64,000 bases of DNA from positions 124,001 to 188,000 of the forward strand of contig NZ_LMEE01000003.1 in NCBI RefSeq assembly GCF_001425305.1, in the 5' to 3' direction. Below, in pieces: positions 35,228 to 43,715 of the stretch; the stretch's first letter is position 1; each line of letters opens with the position of its first letter. A program made the translations under genes and the position numbers. The notes below the pieces were generated by a model, which had not been told where the DNA came from, did not search any database, and saw nothing but the letters and a program-made list of their open reading frames with translations. The DNA comes from Phenylobacterium sp. Root1290 (lineage in GTDB: Bacteria; Pseudomonadota; Alphaproteobacteria; Caulobacterales; Caulobacteraceae).

Positions 35228-37099
35228 ATGGCCGCCGCGGCCTCACCAGATCGCGCCCATCGTCTGCTGGTGGTGGCGATGGACTTCGACTTCTACCGTC
35301 AGGCTCATCCTGACCTGACCTATGCGGACGTCGATCCCGCCGGTCACTACGGCGCGGCCGGCTGGCGCGAGGGGCGCGACCCCGCCCCGTGGTTCTCCAC
35401 CGACGCCTATCTCGAACAGAACCCCGACGTCGCCGAGAGCGGGGTCAACCCGTTCGTGCACTACCTCGTCTCGGGCTGGCGCGAGGGGCGCGAGATCGCC
35501 GCCTCGGTGCGGGCGAGCGGCTATCAGGCGATGATCGAGGGGGGGACGCGGATCAGCGCCGCCGAGCATGCCGCCGCCGCCGAGTTCTTCGATCCGAAGT
35601 TCTATCTCGCCATGAACCCCGACGTGGCCGAGGCGGGCGGCGATCCGCTCGACCACTTCCTGCGCCTTGGCTGGCGCGAGGGGCGCGATCCCAGCTACGA
35701 CTTCTCGGTCGCCGACTATCTGGAGCTCAATCCCGATGTCGCGGCCAGCGGGCGCCATCCGTTCCTCCATTATGTGAAGCAAGGGCGCCATGAGCGGCGG
35801 GCGACGAAGGCCGACAACGGCTTTCGACAGCAGGTGCTGGCCAGCCTCAAGCCGTTCTCCGCGCGTCTGGCCGACTCTCGCCGCTGGGCGCGACCCATCG
35901 ACATCTCGCCTGCGGGGAAGCTGGCCGCGGCGCTGCAGGCCTGCGACCGCCAGGGCCTGCACATCACCTTCAGCCAGGACGACTACAGCCGCTCGGTGGG
36001 CGGTTCGCAGCTTTGCGTCCAGCGCGAGTCGGCCGAGTTCGCGCGGCTCGGCCGCAACCATCTGCACATCCATCCCGCCAACGGCTGGCCGACGGTGCGG
36101 ACCGGGGCCACCGAGACGCCGATGGGCGTGCTGCTGAACGGCGAGAGCGTCGGCGCCTTCACGCCGGCCGCCATCGCCGAGGCCGTGCGCGCGGCGACGC
36201 CCGCCGGACCAGCCAGCTTCGCGATCCACAACATGCTGGGCCACTCGAGCCGCGACGTGATCGATATCGTCCGTTCGGCGGGGCTGAACGCCGGTTACTT
36301 CTGGCTGCACGACATGGGCAGCCTGTGCGCGGGCATCCACCTGCTGCGCAACGACGTCGAGAGTTGCGGAGCGCCGCCCCAGGGCAGCGCCGCCTGCGGG
36401 GTCTGCATCTACGGGCCGGCCCGCGCCGCCCATGTGCGCGAGCATCAGCGGCTGTTCGAACGCCTGGACCTGACCCTCGCCGCGCCGTCGCAAGTGGCGC
36501 TGGACGCCTGGCGTGACGGCGGCGGGTTGCAGGCGATGGGCGAGGTGGTTCTGCCGCACGCCGCGCTGATCCCCGCGGCGGGGGAGACGCCGGGAGGCCA
36601 AGACGGCCCCTTCCGCTTCGCCTTTCCGGGCACGCCCTCGGTTCACAAGGGATGGCCGATTTTCCGTCACCTGGCGGCGCGGTTCGCAGACGATCCGCGC
36701 TATGAGTTCATCCACCTTGCCAGCAAGCCTGTCGCCGGCTCGCTGGCCCAGCACCATCCGGTGACGGTCACCGCCGCCGACCCGCTGGCCATGCGCCAGG
36801 CGATGATCGAGCTGCAGGTCGACGCGGCCATGGTCTGGTCGCTGTGCCTGGAGACCTTCTCGTTCGCCGCCTATGAGGCCACAGCCGCCGGCGCGGCGGT
36901 GGTGACCGGTCCCGACAGCGGCAACGTCGCGGCCTTTGCGCGCGAGCAGGGCCACGGCCTGGTGCTCGACGACGAGTACGTTCTGGAAGCCTTGTTCGAG
37001 AGCGGCGACATCCTGAAGCTGGCGCGCGGCGCTCGCGGCGCGAAGGTCTACGATCTCGCCTTCAGCAAGCTCACCGCAGAACTGGTGGAGGCGTCGTGA
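35228..37099 (+). CDS. glycosyltransferase-like protein with N-terminal glycan-cluster repeats
   Basis: The product is 623 residues from the ATG at 35228. Residues about 15-190 contain four to five copies of the same repeat family as at 30794-33991 (DFDFYRQAHPDLTYADVDPAGHYGAAGWREGRDP, then YLEQNPDVAESGVNPFVHYLVSGWREGRE). The C-terminal 400 residues look like a GT-B fold: HITFSQDDYSRSVGGSQLCVQRES, FRFAFPGTPSVHKGWPIFRHLA and MVWSLCLETFSFAAYEATAAGAAVVTGPDSGNVAAF. A cysteine-rich stretch (CAGIHLLRNDVESCGAPPQGSAACGVC) is unusual for the family and could bind a metal or form disulfides. Its stop overlaps the next start. Confidence 0.73.
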   Translation: MAAAASPDRAHRLLVVAMDFDFYRQAHPDLTYADVDPAGHYGAAGWREGRDPAPWFSTDAYLEQNPDVAESGVNPFVHYLVSGWREGREIAASVRASGYQAMIEGGTRISAAEHAAAAEFFDPKFYLAMNPDVAEAGGDPLDHFLRLGWREGRDPSYDFSVADYLELNPDVAASGRHPFLHYVKQGRHERRATKADNGFRQQVLASLKPFSARLADSRRWARPIDISPAGKLAAALQACDRQGLHITFSQDDYSRSVGGSQLCVQRESAEFARLGRNHLHIHPANGWPTVRTGATETPMGVLLNGESVGAFTPAAIAEAVRAATPAGPASFAIHNMLGHSSRDVIDIVRSAGLNAGYFWLHDMGSLCAGIHLLRNDVESCGAPPQGSAACGVCIYGPARAAHVREHQRLFERLDLTLAAPSQVALDAWRDGGGLQAMGEVVLPHAALIPAAGETPGGQDGPFRFAFPGTPSVHKGWPIFRHLAARFADDPRYEFIHLASKPVAGSLAQHHPVTVTAADPLAMRQAMIELQVDAAMVWSLCLETFSFAAYEATAAGAAVVTGPDSGNVAAFAREQGHGLVLDDEYVLEALFESGDILKLARGARGAKVYDLAFSKLTAELVEAS

Positions 37100-38139
37100 A
37101 GGTCACCTGCTTCTCCAGCTTCACCTTCGCCTACCTCGATCGGGCGCGGGTGCTGTTCGCCAGCCTGCGACGGTTCCACCCTGACTGGACCCTCGTGGCC
37201 CTGATCACCGACGAGCCGCCGCCGGGATTCAGGTTGCGGCTGAAGGACGAACCGTTCGACCAGGTCGTCTACGCCCAGGATCTGTCGATCCCGGACTTCA
37301 AGGCCTGGCTCTTCAAGCACGACGTGGTCGAGGTCTGCACTGCGGTGAAGGGGCCGTTCCTGCACCAGGCGTGCAGCTCCGGCGCCGATGCGGTGATCTA
37401 TCTCGATCCCGACACCGCCTTGTTCGAGAGCCTCGATCCGTTAGTGGAGCGGCTGCAGGACAGCGACATCCTGCTGACCCCGCACCTGCTGGAACCCAAC
37501 ACCGAGCGGCAGGCGATCCTCGACAACGATCTCTCTGCGTCGCGGACCGGCATCTTCAACCTCGGCTTCGTCATGGTCCGGACGACCGGCGAGGGCGCAC
37601 GCTTCGCCCAATGGTGGAACGATCGGCTGCTGGAGTTCTGCTACGACGACATCCCGTCTGGACTGTTCGTGGACCAGAAATGGTGTGACCACGTCCCGGC
37701 GCTGTTCGACCGGGTCGGGGTCGTGCGCGATCCCGGCTACAATGTCGCCAGCTGGAACATTAGCCAGCGGAAGGTCGCGATCGGCCGCGATGGGGCCATC
37801 ACGGTCAACGGCTCGCCGCTGCGCTTTTGGCACTTCACTAAGCTGGGACCGACCGGCGACACGATGACCCGCCGCTATGCGGGCGACAATCACGCCGTCT
37901 ACGAGATCTGGCGCTGGTACAAGGAGCAGGTCGACGCCGCTCGCGACGCCATGATCCCGGATCGCTACTGGGCTCACGGCCTCTACGGGGACGGCGCGCC
38001 GATCGAAAAGGCGCATCGTCTCGTCTGGCGCGACCGCGCCGACCTGCGCGCTCGGTTCCCCGATCCCTTCGATGTGACGGACGGCGGCTTCCTCGGCTGG
38101 CTGCGCGCCGAGGGCCTTGCGGCGCGGCCCGCCGCTTGA
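37096..38139 (+). CDS. GT-A type glycosyltransferase (GT8-like)
   Basis: The 347-residue product starts at a GTG (37096) overlapping the previous stop. Signatures are CFSSFTFAYLDRARVLFASLRRFHPDW, VALITDEPP, AVIYLDPDTALFESL (DxD motif), ILLTPHLLEPN, FNLGFVMVRTTGEGARFAQWW and GLFVDQKWCDHVPALF. The layout matches residues 1-300 of the protein at 23357-25240, so the cluster has two members of this type. It probably transfers a sugar to a growing surface glycan. Confidence 0.77.
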   Translation: MKVTCFSSFTFAYLDRARVLFASLRRFHPDWTLVALITDEPPPGFRLRLKDEPFDQVVYAQDLSIPDFKAWLFKHDVVEVCTAVKGPFLHQACSSGADAVIYLDPDTALFESLDPLVERLQDSDILLTPHLLEPNTERQAILDNDLSASRTGIFNLGFVMVRTTGEGARFAQWWNDRLLEFCYDDIPSGLFVDQKWCDHVPALFDRVGVVRDPGYNVASWNISQRKVAIGRDGAITVNGSPLRFWHFTKLGPTGDTMTRRYAGDNHAVYEIWRWYKEQVDAARDAMIPDRYWAHGLYGDGAPIEKAHRLVWRDRADLRARFPDPFDVTDGGFLGWLRAEGLAARPAA

Positions 38140-38194
38140 CAGTCGGGCCTGTGAGCCCGACACGAAGCCGAGAATGAAGGAGGGCCGGGCCATC

Positions 38195-39439
38195 ATGGCG
38201 GCCGACAACGGGGCCCCGGCGGCGCTCGAAGACATCCAGGCGACAGGCGCGCTGATCGACAAGGTCGAGGCGTTGGCCCGCCTCTGCTCAACCCTGCAGG
38301 GGGCGAGCCAGCGTGTATCCACCGAGAGTGGGCTGAACCGCAGCCGGCTTGGCGCGGCCCTCGCCGAGGCGCTTCTCGCCCGTCAGGCCTTGGAGGTCGA
38401 GGCGAGGGCGTTGGCCCTGGTTGGCTATCGGGCGGCGGCCCGTCCCCTCGCGCGGCCGCGTCGCTACAACCGCATAGCCCGGCGAGTGGACAACGTGTTG
38501 GATCGGCTCGGCTCGATCGGCCGGGCGCTGGTCATCGCGCGCTCGGGCCTGTGGCGGTCGTCGGATGGTCGCGTGGCCCGTCTGCGCGCCATGGCGGCCT
38601 ACGCCCGGCGCGGCGGCGATCCGGCGCTTCAGCCCCCCGCGCTGTTCGATCAGGATTGGTATCTCCGCGCCCGCGCTGACCTGAGCGGCGGCCGGGCGAG
38701 CCCGCTGGCGCACTACCTGCTGCATGGCGCCGGCGAAGGCGTCGACCCGCATCCGCTGTTCGACACTGAATTCTATCGCCAGCAAAACGCCGCCCAACTG
38801 GGCGAGACCGGATTGACGCCGCTGGAGCACTTCGTCCGCGTCGGAGCAGGCGAGGGGCGCGATCCCCATCCGCTGTTCGATGTCGCCTACTATGTGCGCC
38901 AGGCGCCCGACCTGATCGCCAGCGGCGAGAACCCGATCCTGCATTATGTGCGCGAGGGCGCGACGCGGGGGCTGAGCCCGCATCCGCTGTTCGCCGCCGA
39001 CTACTATGCCGATCAGGTGGCGCGGTCGGGCGAGGGCGGCGCGCCGTCGCTCATCCACTATCTGGCCGTGGGCTCGCGCGACGGGCTGAAGCCGCATCCG
39101 CTCTTTGATCCGGCCTGGTATCGCGGCCGATATCCCGACGCCGACGCGAGCGGACGCGAGCCCCTGGTCCACTTTCTCGTCGCGGGCGGTTTCGAAGGCC
39201 GCAGTCCGGGCCCTTGGTTCGACACGGCCAGGTACGTGGCGCAGCGGGTCGAGGGATTGCCGCCCGGCTGCAATCCGCTGGTGGACTATCTGCAAGGCGG
39301 CGCCTGGCGGATCAGCGAGCCCTGGCTCGGCTGTCCGGACGCCGGTTTCCTTGATCTGGCCGCGGAGTTCGCAGGCCGGCCGCTGACCCCGCTGGAACTG
39401 TGGGCGCGGCGGGGCGGAGATCAGACCCCCAGCGCCTGA
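38195..39439 (+). CDS. stand-alone repeat protein of the glycan/S-layer region
   Basis: The product is about 414 residues from the ATG at 38195, which follows AGGAGGG; upstream in-frame starts at 38117 and 38174 exist. After a basic helical N-terminus (about 1-130), the rest is about seven tandem copies of the repeat HPLFDxxYYxxQxxxLxxxGxxPLxHYVxxGxxxGxxP. No catalytic domain follows, unlike the two transferases with the same repeat. The N-terminal RVDNVLDRLGSIGRALVIARSGLW resembles the region before the repeats in the 1065-residue transferase (IDLMLARAKWPGRAALIARSGVW). It may be a scaffold or acceptor-binding partner. Function unknown. Confidence 0.68.
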   Translation: MAADNGAPAALEDIQATGALIDKVEALARLCSTLQGASQRVSTESGLNRSRLGAALAEALLARQALEVEARALALVGYRAAARPLARPRRYNRIARRVDNVLDRLGSIGRALVIARSGLWRSSDGRVARLRAMAAYARRGGDPALQPPALFDQDWYLRARADLSGGRASPLAHYLLHGAGEGVDPHPLFDTEFYRQQNAAQLGETGLTPLEHFVRVGAGEGRDPHPLFDVAYYVRQAPDLIASGENPILHYVREGATRGLSPHPLFAADYYADQVARSGEGGAPSLIHYLAVGSRDGLKPHPLFDPAWYRGRYPDADASGREPLVHFLVAGGFEGRSPGPWFDTARYVAQRVEGLPPGCNPLVDYLQGGAWRISEPWLGCPDAGFLDLAAEFAGRPLTPLELWARRGGDQTPSA

Positions 39440-40188
39440 AGTCGTTCCCAGATGTCGCGGTAGTAGGCCTCGACATAGTGGAAGGGGCTCAGTCCCCATC
39501 GATGGCGGCTGTCGGCAAGGTGCAGGGCGGGCGGCGCGGAGATGCGCACCGCATGCGGAACTGCGGCCGCGAAGGCCGTTTGGTGCCGAGCCAGAACGGT
39601 GTTGTAGTCGCCGATGGACGCCGGCTTGCCGGTGAAGATCTCGACATCCCCGAACGCCTGGGCCTCGCCGGTCTCGTCCAGATAGTGCGTCGCCCACTGG
39701 GCCTCGTGAAGGATCGGAACAGCGCTTGCGAGCGGCGTCATCCGCAGGAATGCGGCCATCTGGTCCAGGCCCTGCCGCCAGATGACGTCGGCCGCCGCGT
39801 GGGTGCGGGGGATGTCGCGTGAGCCCTCGAAAGCCGGCTGGCCCAGATAGCCGCTGACATCCAGTTCCCAGCTGTGGGTGACGATCGTGCCTTGGGCGGC
39901 GAGCAGGTCGAGCCGCTCGTCGATGAAGTCGAAGATAACGTGGGTCGGGCGATATTCGACCAGCGCGGCCAGCGCCGTCTTGTGTAGATCGGCGACCATC
40001 GAGCGGTGGGGAAAGGCCGCGAGTTCGGGCGGCAGGTCTTCGGAAAGACTCACATCACGCAGGGGGGCTGCGAACAGGCTAGCCAGGCTCGTGCGCGAAA
40101 CATAGAGCAGGTCTTGCGGCGCCGCTTCGCCCACGATCGGCCACACATCGCGGGTAATGCAACTCCCGATTACGGCGACCCTGGGCAA
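39421..40188 (-). CDS. DUF6270-like protein
   Basis: The 255-residue product begins MPRVAVIGSCITRDVW and contains VSRTSLASLFAAP, HVIFDFIDERLDLL and a C-terminal HRWGLSPFHYVEAYYRDI. These are the conserved features of DUF6270 proteins found in polysaccharide clusters. The N-terminal GSC and C-terminal H might form a hydrolase-like (SGNH-type) site; that is inference. The stop lies inside the end of the convergent repeat-protein gene (19-base overlap), and the start is 210 bases from the divergent type I exporter gene. Confidence 0.68.
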   Translation of the reverse strand: MPRVAVIGSCITRDVWPIVGEAAPQDLLYVSRTSLASLFAAPLRDVSLSEDLPPELAAFPHRSMVADLHKTALAALVEYRPTHVIFDFIDERLDLLAAQGTIVTHSWELDVSGYLGQPAFEGSRDIPRTHAAADVIWRQGLDQMAAFLRMTPLASAVPILHEAQWATHYLDETGEAQAFGDVEIFTGKPASIGDYNTVLARHQTAFAAAVPHAVRISAPPALHLADSRHRWGLSPFHYVEAYYRDIWERLQALGV

Positions 40189-40398
40189 ACCCTACTCCTC
40201 GCGTCTCAGGCGACGGCGATTATAATTCTGACACGCATGGCGCGAATTCACGCAGCAGCGAGCGCCATTGACATCCTTAAGAGGCCCGCTCATGTGTCGC
40301 GCGTTTTTGGCGCAATCCGCCTTAGACTTCGAGCACCTATTTCGGCCATGGTCACCCCGGCCATCGGCGGCGACCATCCACGGAACGGCGCGGCGCGC

Positions 40399-42126
40399 AT
40401 GAAGATTTTCAATCCGCTCGCGGATATGCCTGACAATCCGCTAACCCGCGCGATCAAGGAGGGCTACAAGCCGCTCGCCTACGCCGGGGGCTTCAGCTTG
40501 GTCTCGAACCTGCTGTACCTGGCGCTGCCGATCTTCACCTTCCAGATCTATGGCCGGGTGCTGTCGAGCTACAGCGTGCCGACGCTTCTGGTCCTCACCT
40601 TCATGGTGATGCTGGCCTTCCTGGTCTCCGGACTGATCGACGATTACCGCGCCAAGGTTCTGATCAACTACGGCGTCATCATGGACCAGCGGGTGTCTGG
40701 CCGGGTGTTTACGGCCCTGTTCGACTCCGTCATCCGGGGCAACCCGGCCGCCCGTTCGCAGGCCCTTCGCGATCTGGACAACTTCCGCCAGATGCTGACC
40801 GGTCCCGCCTTTGGCACGATGTTCGACCTGCCGTGGATGCCGGTGTTCATGATCGTTCTGCTGATCATCGACCCGATCATCGGGTTGGTCACGATCGGCG
40901 GCGCGATCCTGCTCTTCGTCATCACCCTGTTCCAGGATCGCGCGACGCGGCCGGCGCTCAAGGAAGCCAACGACGCCGCCCTGCGCAGCTACGCCTTCAC
41001 CGATGCGGCGCTACGCAACGGCGAGGTCGTTCGGGCGATGGGCATGGTTGAGCCGCTGGGGTCGCGCTGGGCGACCTTCCGCTCCATCACCATGGAGCGC
41101 AGCGCCAGCGCCAGCGAGCGCGCCAGCGTCATCAGCAACATCAGCAAGTTCGTGCGCCAGGCGATCCAGGTGCTGATCATCGCGATCGGCGCCTACCTGG
41201 TCGTCAAGGGCAAGATCCATTCGGGCCTGTTGTTCGCCAACATGATCCTGGCGGCGCGCGCCCTGCAGCCGATCGAGCGGCTGGTGGGGTCGTGGGACGC
41301 CCTCACCAACGGCTATCGCTCCTATCAGCGCCTGAACTCCCTGTTCGCCGACTATCGTCCGACCAAGGCCACCACGACCCTGCCGAAGCCCCTGGGGCAG
41401 CTCTCCGTCGAGGGCGTGAACTTCGCCCCGCAGGGCGCCACGCGGTTCGTGCTGCAAGGCGTGAACTTCAAGATCGAGCCCGGCGAGATGCTCGGCATCA
41501 TCGGCCCGTCGGGCGCCGGCAAGTCGTCGCTCGCCCGCCTGATGGTCGGCATCTGGCAGCCGAACAGCGGCAACGTCCGTCTCGACGGCGCCGATGTGTT
41601 CAGCTGGGATCGCTCTGACTTTGGCCGCCATGTCGGCTATCTGCCGCAGGACACGGAGCTGTTCTCGGGCAGTATCCGCGACAACATCGCCCGCTTCCGC
41701 GCCGATGTGGACGACGAGCAGGTCGTGCGCGCGGCCCAGGTGGCTGGCGTGCACCAGCTGATCCTGCGCTTGCCCAGCGGCTACGACACCGATCTGGGCG
41801 AGGCGGGCCATGTGCTCTCGGCCGGCCAGCGACAGCGTGTGGGCCTGGCTCGTGCGCTGCTGGGGACGCCGCGGCTGATCGTGCTCGATGAACCCAATGC
41901 GGCGCTCGACGCCGAAGGCGAGGAAGCCCTGGTCAATGCGCTCGATGCGCTGAAGGCTGGCGGCTCTACGATCGTGATCGTCTCGCACAAGCCGAGCGTG
42001 TTCCGCTCGGCGGACAAGATGCTGATGCTGCGTGACGGCCGGATGGAGATGTTCGGGCCTCGCGACCAGGTCATGTCGCGGGTCGTGCAGCCTGCAACTC
42101 CCCGCGCGATCGAGGCCGGCCGATGA
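40399..42126 (+). CDS. type I secretion ABC permease/ATPase (RsaD/PrtD-like)
   Basis: The product is 575 residues from the ATG at 40399 (MKIFNPLADMPDNPLTRAIKEGYKPL). The longer upstream frame has no typical sequence. Membrane helices occupy about 25-300 (SLVSNLLYLALPIFTFQIYGRVL is typical of PrtD). The ATPase domain has Walker A GPSGAGKSS (about 370), Q-loop YLPQDTELF, signature LSAGQRQR and Walker B LIVLDEPNAALD. It exports C-terminal-signal RTX proteins with the adaptor encoded next (4-base overlap) and an outer-membrane channel not present in the window. Caulobacter RsaD exports the S-layer protein RsaA. Confidence 0.9.
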   Translation: MKIFNPLADMPDNPLTRAIKEGYKPLAYAGGFSLVSNLLYLALPIFTFQIYGRVLSSYSVPTLLVLTFMVMLAFLVSGLIDDYRAKVLINYGVIMDQRVSGRVFTALFDSVIRGNPAARSQALRDLDNFRQMLTGPAFGTMFDLPWMPVFMIVLLIIDPIIGLVTIGGAILLFVITLFQDRATRPALKEANDAALRSYAFTDAALRNGEVVRAMGMVEPLGSRWATFRSITMERSASASERASVISNISKFVRQAIQVLIIAIGAYLVVKGKIHSGLLFANMILAARALQPIERLVGSWDALTNGYRSYQRLNSLFADYRPTKATTTLPKPLGQLSVEGVNFAPQGATRFVLQGVNFKIEPGEMLGIIGPSGAGKSSLARLMVGIWQPNSGNVRLDGADVFSWDRSDFGRHVGYLPQDTELFSGSIRDNIARFRADVDDEQVVRAAQVAGVHQLILRLPSGYDTDLGEAGHVLSAGQRQRVGLARALLGTPRLIVLDEPNAALDAEGEEALVNALDALKAGGSTIVIVSHKPSVFRSADKMLMLRDGRMEMFGPRDQVMSRVVQPATPRAIEAGR

Positions 42127-43496
42127 AAATGGATTTCGACGCGCCGAAGCCTTACGTCACGCCGCAGTTCGACGATAAGGACCTCGTCCCGCTCGATCCG
42201 GCGCTGACCCAGCGCATGCGTCGGCCGATCCTCGCCGGTACAGCTGTGGTCGGGGTGTTCGTGGTCGGTCTGACCCTGTTCGCCTCGGTCGCCAGGATCG
42301 ACAGCGCCGTGGTCGCCCCGGGCATGGTCAGGGTCGAGGACAACCGCAAGACCATCCGCCACCGCGAGGGCGGCACCGTGAAGGCGATCCTGGTCAAGGA
42401 AGGCCAGCACGTCCGCCAAAATCAGGTGCTGTTGACCTTCGACGAGGTCCAGCCCCGGGCCAGCACCGACGTGCTGCAGAATCAGCAAGACACGATGACC
42501 GCCCAGCTGGCGCGCTTCCAGGCCGAGGCCACGGATCAGAAGGCGCTGGTGATACCGCCGGAACTGACGGCCCGCGCCGCCAGCGACCCGCGGGTGGCCG
42601 GGATCATCCGCGATCAGGACTTCCTGTTCACCTCGCGGCTGCAGTTCTTCGAAACCCAGGGCGCCGTCCTGGCGCAGAAGCTCCAGCAGCTCGAGACCCA
42701 GATCGGCGGGGTGCAGGCCCAGGTCGACGCGGTGAACGAATCGGACCGCCTGACCCGCGAGGAGCTGGCGGGCTATCAGACCCTGTATGAGAAGGGCTAC
42801 GCGCCCAAGACGCTGATCCTGCGCTATCAGCGCAGCCTCGCCGACCTGGCCGGACGCAAGGGCTCGCTGATTGCCGAGATCACCCGGCTGCGGGAGCAGA
42901 TCGGCGAGACGCGCCTTCAGATCACGACGCTTAAGGAGCAGCGCATCACCCAGGCCGCCGAAGGCCTGCGCCAGATGCAGACGGGCCTGGCGGAGGTCAC
43001 GCCCAAGCTGGCGGCCGCGCGCCAGATGCTGAACGCGGCGACGGTGCGCTCGCCGGCCGACGGCTATGTCCTCGACCTGACGCAGTTCACGATCGGCGGC
43101 ATCGTCGCCCCGGGCGAGCGGCTGATGAGCGTCGTGCCGGCCAATGCGCCGCTGATCGTCACCGGGCGAATCAAGCCCCAGGATGTCGACGTCGTGAAGC
43201 CCGGCATGAAGGCCAAGGTTCGACTTTCGGCCTTTAATGCCCGCAAGACGCCGCCAGTCGACGCCACTGTGATGACCGTTTCTGCGGACCAACTGGTCGA
43301 TGAGAAGACCGGCGAGGGCTACTTCCGGGTCGATCTCAAGATCCCGCCGCAGGAGCTCGTGAAGCTGCCGAAGGGCGACAAGCTAAGCCCCGGCATGCCT
43401 GCTGAAACCATGATTGTTACAGGTAATCGCTCGATCCTGTCCTACGTGGTCAGCCCGCTCACCGACACCATCCGTGACGCCCTGCGCGAGGATTGA
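42123..43496 (+). CDS. type I secretion membrane-fusion adaptor (RsaE/PrtE, HlyD family)
   Basis: The 457-residue product has a short cytoplasmic N-terminus, one membrane segment (PILAGTAVVGVFVVGLTLFASVARI), the biotinyl-lipoyl-like HREGGTVKAILVKEGQHVRQNQVLLTFDEV, a long coiled-coil hairpin (about 120-300) and the C-terminal beta-barrel region VTGRIKPQDVDVVKPGMKAKVRLSAFNARKTPPVDATV. It links the inner-membrane exporter to an outer-membrane TolC-like channel. The start overlaps the exporter stop by 4 bases. The RTX substrate gene follows 219 bases later. Confidence 0.9.
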   Translation: MKMDFDAPKPYVTPQFDDKDLVPLDPALTQRMRRPILAGTAVVGVFVVGLTLFASVARIDSAVVAPGMVRVEDNRKTIRHREGGTVKAILVKEGQHVRQNQVLLTFDEVQPRASTDVLQNQQDTMTAQLARFQAEATDQKALVIPPELTARAASDPRVAGIIRDQDFLFTSRLQFFETQGAVLAQKLQQLETQIGGVQAQVDAVNESDRLTREELAGYQTLYEKGYAPKTLILRYQRSLADLAGRKGSLIAEITRLREQIGETRLQITTLKEQRITQAAEGLRQMQTGLAEVTPKLAAARQMLNAATVRSPADGYVLDLTQFTIGGIVAPGERLMSVVPANAPLIVTGRIKPQDVDVVKPGMKAKVRLSAFNARKTPPVDATVMTVSADQLVDEKTGEGYFRVDLKIPPQELVKLPKGDKLSPGMPAETMIVTGNRSILSYVVSPLTDTIRDALRED

Positions 43497-43715
43497 GATG
43501 TTAACAATTGGTGTGTGGGAAACGCAGCCGCGATGGGGGTTTGCACCCGTTTTTGGTGTTGCGCATCAACCTAGGTTCCGATACGCATTCCTCGGGCTCG
43601 TTTAACCTTCGCCACGACCTTGTTGTGACGTAAGGAAAGGACCGCTGGGACCGCTCCATTGGAAAATGGTGGCCAGGCGTTTCGGGGGTCCATGTGACAC
43701 AGACTGGAGAGAAGC

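Noticed and set aside
35243..36955. 570-codon minus-strand frame opposite the repeat-bearing glycosyltransferase
   Set aside because: Shadow composition, no start signal, and the opposite strand has clear GT and repeat motifs.
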